Shown here piece after piece: positions 59,203-64,000 of a stretch of 64,000 bases of DNA. Under the pieces are notes generated by a model. That model saw only the letters and a list, made by a program, of their open reading frames with translations, did not search any database and was not told where the DNA came from. Numbering within the stretch: the stretch's first letter is position 1; each line of letters starts with the position of its first letter. A program made the translations under genes and the position numbers. Origin of the DNA: Bacteroidota bacterium (lineage in GTDB: Bacteria; Bacteroidota; Bacteroidia; Chitinophagales; Chitinophagaceae). The stretch spans positions 714,693 to 778,692 of the forward strand of contig JADJQP010000002.1 of the NCBI GenBank assembly GCA_016712665.1, given 5' to 3'.

Positions 59203-60459
59203 ATGCATATCTTAATAAAAAAGGCCACTGTTTTGAGTCCTGATTCAAAATATCATCTAAAAAGGAAGGATATTTTAATTAAGAATGGTATTATCGAAAA
59301 AATCGCTGATTCCATCAATGAAAAAGCAAAGGTGATTATCGATAAAAAAAATATGTATGTAAGCGCCGGATGGGTAGATGTCTTTTCAGATTTCTGCGAC
59401 CCGGGGTTTGAACATAGGGAAACCCTGGAAAGTGGCGTACAGGTGGCCGCTGCAGGTGGATATACCGATGCCTTTGTCATTCCAAATACCAATCCACCGA
59501 CGGCAAATAAGACAGCAGTAGAGTATATCAAACACGAAACGGGTTTGGTAAATCTCCATCCTATTGGTTCCGTATCAAAAAATATTGAAGGCAAAGATTT
59601 GGCAGAAATGTATGATATGAAATTAGCCGGTGCCATTGCCTTTTCAGACGGCAGAAAAACCATTCAAAATAGTGGTCTATTACTCAAAGCGCTGCAATAT
59701 GTAAAAACCTTTGACGGCATCATTATCGAAATACCTGAAGACAAAGAGATTACAAAAAATGGTTTGATGAATGAAGGGGTGGTTTCTACACAAATTGGCT
59801 TACAGGCCAAAGCCTCCATTGCAGAAGATATACATACCTACCGAAATATTGAATTACTGCGATATACACAGTCAAAAATTCATTTGACCGGTATCAGTAC
59901 CAAAAAATCGATAGACCTCATTCGCCAGGCTAAAAAGCAGAAATTAAATATCACCTGTTCGGTAAGTCCATATCATTTGCTGTATAGCGATCAGATGTTG
60001 GAAAATTATAACAGTCATTATAAAGTAAATCCTCCCTTGCGTAGCGAGGAAGATCGCAAAGCGTTGCTCAAAGCAGTGGAAGATGGCACCATCGACTGTA
60101 TTGCCTCGCATCATACCCCACAAAGTTGGGATGATAAACAAGTGGAATTTGCATATGCACAAAGCGGTATGCTGACGTTGCAAACCACGTTGCAGATGTT
60201 ATTACAGATAGAGTCAAACATCCCTATCGAAAAATGGGTTAGCTTACTGAGCGACCAGCCCCGTAACATATTTTCATTGCCTCAGCCCAAACTAGAGGTA
60301 GGAGCCAATGCAACCCTTACCCTTTTCAGCACTACAGAGCCTTGGACGTATAACGAAAAAAGCAATCAGAGTTTGTCTGAAAATTCGCCCCTCTTTCAGA
60401 AAACCTTGCAAGGGAAAAATAGTATGTGTGATAAACAACCAGAAGCATCGCATTTATGA
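59203..60459 (+). CDS. Dihydroorotase-like protein predicted catalytically inactive
   Basis: 418 residues with the overall amidohydrolase/dihydroorotase pattern (FCDPGFEHRETLESGVQVAA, GGYTDAFVIPNTNPPTANK, KTNGLMNEG-like segment, IDLIRQAKKQKLNITCSVSPYHL). Key residues of active type I enzymes are replaced: the HxH metal pair reads DVFSDF, the HCE position reads EIPE, HVST reads GIST, and the TDHAPH catalytic Asp segment reads SHHTPQ. It therefore probably cannot hydrolyse dihydroorotate. Inactive homologues can act as structural partners of aspartate carbamoyltransferase. It overlaps the DUF4199-like gene by 4 bp (ATGA). Confidence 0.8.
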   Translation: MHILIKKATVLSPDSKYHLKRKDILIKNGIIEKIADSINEKAKVIIDKKNMYVSAGWVDVFSDFCDPGFEHRETLESGVQVAAAGGYTDAFVIPNTNPPTANKTAVEYIKHETGLVNLHPIGSVSKNIEGKDLAEMYDMKLAGAIAFSDGRKTIQNSGLLLKALQYVKTFDGIIIEIPEDKEITKNGLMNEGVVSTQIGLQAKASIAEDIHTYRNIELLRYTQSKIHLTGISTKKSIDLIRQAKKQKLNITCSVSPYHLLYSDQMLENYNSHYKVNPPLRSEEDRKALLKAVEDGTIDCIASHHTPQSWDDKQVEFAYAQSGMLTLQTTLQMLLQIESNIPIEKWVSLLSDQPRNIFSLPQPKLEVGANATLTLFSTTEPWTYNEKSNQSLSENSPLFQKTLQGKNSMCDKQPEASHL

Positions 60460-60863
60460 ATAAGAAGATTTCGACACGTGTGGGTATTGTAACCGGATTG
60501 AGCATTTTGGCTTTCATCCTCTTTTTGCGAAATATTTCCATTGCTGAAAATTCGCCTATTATTTTTCTTCAGTTTGTACTATTGTTGATAGGCATTGTGG
60601 TTTCCTGTATTTTACTGTATCGCTTTTATGCCGATATTCAATTTGTAGATGCCTTTACCCATTGTATCAAAACCACTATTACCGCCCTTCTTATTGTGAT
60701 GATTGGATATAGCATTCTATTTGTCATTTTTTCACGAAATCAACCGTTTAGCAGTTATACCCTTTTGCTGATGAAGACTATTTTCGCCTACAGCCTGAGT
60801 GGATTGTTCTCATCGTTTTTTACCTCGTTAATTTTTAATACTTTTACCAAAAATAAAGCCTGA
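60456..60863 (+). CDS. DUF4199-like membrane protein
   Basis: 135 residues with four hydrophobic segments (IVTGLSILAFILFLRNI; IIFLQFVLLLIGIVVSCILLY; TITALLIVMIGYSILFVIF; IFAYSLSGLFSSFFTSLIF) and the FVDAFTHCIKTTITALL segment typical of DUF4199. Function unknown. It overlaps the dihydroorotase-like gene by 4 bp and is followed by the glycosyltransferase, so the four genes from 57170 appear to form one transcription unit. Confidence 0.7.
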   Translation: MNKKISTRVGIVTGLSILAFILFLRNISIAENSPIIFLQFVLLLIGIVVSCILLYRFYADIQFVDAFTHCIKTTITALLIVMIGYSILFVIFSRNQPFSSYTLLLMKTIFAYSLSGLFSSFFTSLIFNTFTKNKA

Positions 60864-60870
60864 ATCATCT

Positions 60871-61817
60871 TTGCAACTATCGATAGTCATACCATTTTAT
60901 AACGAAGAAGAGTCGCTGCCTGAATTGTGTGTGCGTGGCTGGAACGCGTGCTCAATACCCATCATTTTAGTTACGAAATCATCATGGTAGATGATGGAAG
61001 CACCGACGATAGTTGGGAGACCGTAAAGCGACTTCAAGCACAGAATCAACATATCAAAGCCATTTCTTTTCAACGAAACTATGGTAAATCTGCTGCCTTA
61101 AACGAGGCCTTTAAAGCTTGTAAAGGAGAGTACGTCATTACCATGGATGCCGATTTGCAAGACTCGCCGGATGAGATTCCGGAATTGTATCAGATGATTA
61201 CGTCCGGCAAATTTGATATAGTCAGTGGTTGGAAAAAGAAACGATATGACAATGCCCTTACTAAAAATATTCCGTCCAAGTTGTACAATAGTGTTACCGG
61301 CAAAATGAGTGGTATCAAACTGCATGATATGAATTGTGGTTTAAAAATTTATAGAAGCAAAGTGGTAAAATCGATAGAGGTATATGGCGAAATGCATCGG
61401 TATATTCCGGTATTGGCGAAATGGGCGGGCTTCAAACGAATCACTGAAAAACCTGTAGCCCATCAGGCACGAAAATACGGCGTTAGTAAATTTGGTTGGG
61501 AACGTTTTGTCAATGGCTTTCTCGATTTAGCCTCCATTATGTTTGTTGGCAAATATGGCAAAAAACCCATGCATATTTTTGGTTTATGGGGTTCCATTGT
61601 ATTTATGGTGGGTGCCGCTATTTGGATTTATTTGGCCATTGCCAAGTTTGCCTTTATGCAATATAAAATGACTGACCGCCCTTTATTTTATGTGGGCATT
61701 ATATCCATAGTCATTGGTACGCAACTATTTTTAGCGGGCTTTTTAGGCGAGTTAATTTCGCGCAACTCACATGATAGAAATACCTATAATATTGCCGAAA
61801 AAATTGGAATAGAGTAA
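60871..61817 (+). CDS. Family 2 glycosyltransferase, DPM1/GtrB-like (one frameshift)
   Basis: 314 residues after repair. GT-A domain: LSIVIPFYNEEESLPEL, IIMVDDGSTDDSWE, ITMDADLQDSPDEIPEL (DxD-like), QRNYGKSAALNEAF, and two C-terminal helices (IFGLWGSIVFMVGAAIWIYL; YVGIISIVIGTQLFLAGFLG). The frame breaks within TGTGTGTG near 60926-60933: removing one TG restores LPELCAWLERVL. No ATG is available; TTG at 60871 is the likely start. It probably transfers a sugar to a polyprenyl lipid carrier at the inner membrane. Confidence 0.85.
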
Positions 61818-61824
61818 ATGAATG

Positions 61825-61895
61825 GTCCCGTAGTTCAATGGATAGAACGAAAGTTTCCTAAACTTTAGATACAAGTTCGATTCTTGTCGGGACTA
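61825..61895 (+). tRNA. tRNA-Arg (anticodon CCU)
   Basis: Cloverleaf by eye: acceptor GGTCCCG with CGGGACT (first pair G-U), D stem GTTC/GAAC, anticodon stem AAAGT/ACTTT with CCT in the loop, T stem ACAAG/CTTGT with loop TTCGATT, discriminator A. The anticodon loop has only six bases (TTCCTA) instead of seven, so one A seems to be missing, probably a sequencing deletion. No CCA is encoded. Confidence 0.85.
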
Positions 61896-61982
61896 CTAAA
61901 ATCAGCGTGAGAGTGAAGGTGAGTGCGAAAGCGAATTCGATTATTTAGTGCACACTCTTCTCTCGAGCTAATTATCCTAAGC

Positions 61983-62801
61983 TTAACACAATCTACTTCT
62001 TGAAGACTTAAACGCCAATCCTAAATTTTCAATAAGATCCGTAACCACCATATTTCTCCAAGCTTTGCGTGTGTAAGGTAATATCAGCTGCTAATCCATG
62101 AATATATACACCAAGTAAGGCAGCATGAATGGCTTCACATCCTTGAGCAAAAAGAAGCGATGATACCGCTTAGCGCATCTCCTGATCCCCTGGCTAAACC
62201 TGCATTTCCTGTCGTATTCTTATAGATTTTACCTTGATAAAAATATGTGTTCTATGGCTTTTCAGCACAATGATGATTCCAAACTCCTTTGATTTTTGAG
62301 TGGCAGTTTGAATGCGATCCTTCTCACCTGCATGTAATCAAATAGTCGGTCAAATTCTCGTGCATGAGGGGTAATAATGGAACCTGCTGGTACCTTCAAC
62401 CACAAGGAAGGATGTGTCGAAAAATGGTTCAAGGCATCGGCGTCATAAATTACCGGTAGAGTACAGTGCTTTAGAACTTGTTGCACTACTTTCAAACTTT
62501 GCGGTAACCCCAATTCCGGGCCCAATGCCAACGGCAGTGTATTTCGAAAAATCAATTTTCTTTTGCGGGAAAATAATAGCATTGCCTCAGGTATGGCCAT
62601 TTGGATGACAGAGACTGCATCACGTGCCACACGTATGGTTAACAAGCCGGCACCGATCGCAAGTAGGTTGGCAGCAATCACAGCCGCACCCATCTTATCA
62701 GCCGAACTGGCTAACAATACATGTCCATGGTCACCCTTATGCGAATCTGCCACACGGGGATGATAAAGGGAACCAATAAATGCTTTTGTAAGTAATGTCA
62801 T
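61983..62801 (-). pseudogene. nnrD: ADP-dependent NAD(P)H-hydrate dehydratase, heavily frameshifted
   Basis: The enzyme repairs hydrated NAD(P)H. Recognisable parts: SHKGDHGHVLLASSADKMGA, LPLALGPELGLPQ, LPVIYDADALNHF, IITPHAREFDRLF, then in other frames GKIYKNTTGNAGLA, SGDALSGIIAS, AQGCEAIHAALLGVYIHGLA and a final DLIENLGLAFKSS. At least five frame changes are needed to join them. The epimerase domain of the bifunctional Nnr form is not seen upstream. Error density is far above that of the rest of the window, so poor sequence quality is at least as likely as decay. Confidence 0.7.
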
Positions 62802-62833
62802 AAAGTACTATTGAATAGGTATTCTGTTATTGA

Positions 62834-64000
62834 TTAGACTTTAAAATGAATACGTTCATTAAAAAGTCCAGCTTCTGTTCTCGTTTAAAATAAAATCTTT
62901 TACCGTTACCAGTAACGAAATATTAGAACCGTACAACTCTCTATTAAAATTAATGAGTACCGTCATATCAATATCGCTAATTGGTTGTGCCTGGGCTTTT
63001 GTAAAACGTATTCAACAATCCGGTATATGCATCATAGAGTGTAAGGTACACTTTCATGAGTTGTAAATGATCAATATCCCCCTCTCCCGCATCAGTGTAA
63101 ATAATTTTATAAAGAATGGATGTTTGTGATTTACCTGTAGTAATTATATTTGAGGTCATGCGTCGATTTGAACATACGTTAATATTGATTTCAATATCGT
63201 GCAAACATTTGATTGGAATGCATGGCACTTCGAATGGAAGCAAGGTATTGATTCAGTACTGAGTATTGTTTGGGAGTTAAATCGATCGTAGTCGCAAGTA
63301 AAAAGATTGAATTTCACCCTGCATTTGCTTAATATACTCATATTGATCTTCTATGTTTTTTTAGAATACCCTTTACTATCAACAAGGGCAACAACTGAGG
63401 ATCTAATGGGCAATGAGCCCCTATCAATAGCAAGCATAGCCCTATTAAACCCCTAGACTGTAGTATAAAAATACGCAGCTTCTTTGAAAAAGGTCAAGAG
63501 CTGATCCGGGTTCCTCAATTCTTGCTTGTCCTACAAAAGAAGTAAGCGGAACCATTGGTTTGCTTAAAAACCGTAGCAGCAAATTGGTAAAAGGTCCTAA
63601 TACCGGAATAAACAATAACACCCGGATAAATTGACGAAGGTAGAAAAAGTGACCAGACAAATGAGCGGATCCTTGATCTGAAGGGAGTCTGTAATAAACA
63701 AAAACGATAGGCCTTAGGAATGCAAATGCAAAAATAGTGATGATTAAATTAAAAATAATATTTCAACACTACCTGCTTTCTTGGCGGCATTTCCATCCAG
63801 CGCACCTCAGCATAATTTTGACAGTGGTGCCGGTTTCCGATCCAAGGACCACCGCTGCGGCAATAAAAATCGACCGCACCAAAATGAAGCGCACTTAATG
63901 TCAAGGCCATGGTAACCGAACCGGATTGTACCAGTAAGGCAATACCGAAACCTACCAAAAGAAAAAGATTAAAGGCAGAGGCATACTTTGCAAAATCAAA
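62834..64000 (-). pseudogene. Na/Pi cotransporter family protein, frameshifted and cut by the window edge
   Basis: Scattered segments in several minus-strand frames fit a sodium-phosphate symporter: GFGIALLVQSGSVTMALTLS, a GSETGTTVK-like repeat segment, NLIITIFAFAFLRPIV, FTNLLLRFL, and a helical C-terminal part (DAGEGDIDHLQLMKVYLTLY, KAQAQPISDIDMTVLINFNR, LFNERIHFKV) ending with a stop at 62834. Family assignment is by pattern only. Many indels interrupt it and the N-terminus lies beyond 64000. It likely takes up phosphate at the inner membrane if functional. Confidence 0.5.

Overview
The window comes from a member of the Bacteroidota, most likely a Chitinophagales-type organism. The evidence is a low-GC coding style, Bacteroidota promoters (TAnnTTTG with an upstream TTG/TTTG), a type IX secretion sorting domain, and family-specific genes: a PF14905-type TonB receptor, DUF5686, a Porin_10-type porin, a BatA-domain protein, DUF4412, DUF4199 and a TamB homologue. 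No rRNA, CRISPR array, prophage or transposase was seen. One tRNA (Arg, CCU) lies near the right end.

Layout. 1-5.4 kb: outer-membrane genes (a TonB receptor cut by the window edge, and a DUF5686 receptor with an in-frame TGA). 5.4-12.8 kb: a minus-strand block of tamB, a small membrane protein, a cytosolic metal-receptor-like protein and a GT-C-like membrane protein. 13-20 kb: lipoprotein, MFS exporter, MacB/FtsX-type ABC genes and a primosomal helicase PriA that lacks its N-terminal DNA-binding domain. 20-24.4 kb: gcvP and purD, followed by a pair of 48-bp repeats. 24.4-31.5 kb: desaturase, a deiodinase-like redoxin with a T9SS sorting tail, and rpoC without rpoB next to it. 31.8-35.2 kb: an AT-rich four-gene island encoding a grasp-with-spasm peptide-modification (RiPP) system. 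35.4-43.5 kb: nucleoside salvage (cdd, PNP), porin, LptF/G permease, miaA, cca. 43.5-61.8 kb: mixed housekeeping and envelope genes (ligA, bestrophin, prs, OmpA, ung, BatA-like, a catalytically dead dihydroorotase homologue, a GT2). 61.9-64 kb: heavily frameshifted nnrD and Na/Pi cotransporter.

The most interesting system is the island at 31,843-35,196. It holds an ATP-grasp ligase, a SPASM-domain protein with no radical-SAM core, a 67-residue protein between them that may be the substrate or an accessory factor, and a secreted 368-residue protein. All three gene junctions overlap by exactly 14 bp, which suggests tight translational coupling. Promoter-like boxes sit only 4-9 nt before several start codons, pointing to near-leaderless mRNAs.

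A caution on quality: at least nine genes, including the essential ligA and cca, are broken by single-base (once two-base) length changes, mostly in homopolymers. Correcting them restores plausible full-length proteins. This looks like sequencing or assembly error rather than gene decay, and error density rises sharply after about 61.9 kb. Coordinates of broken genes are given for the whole reconstructed gene.
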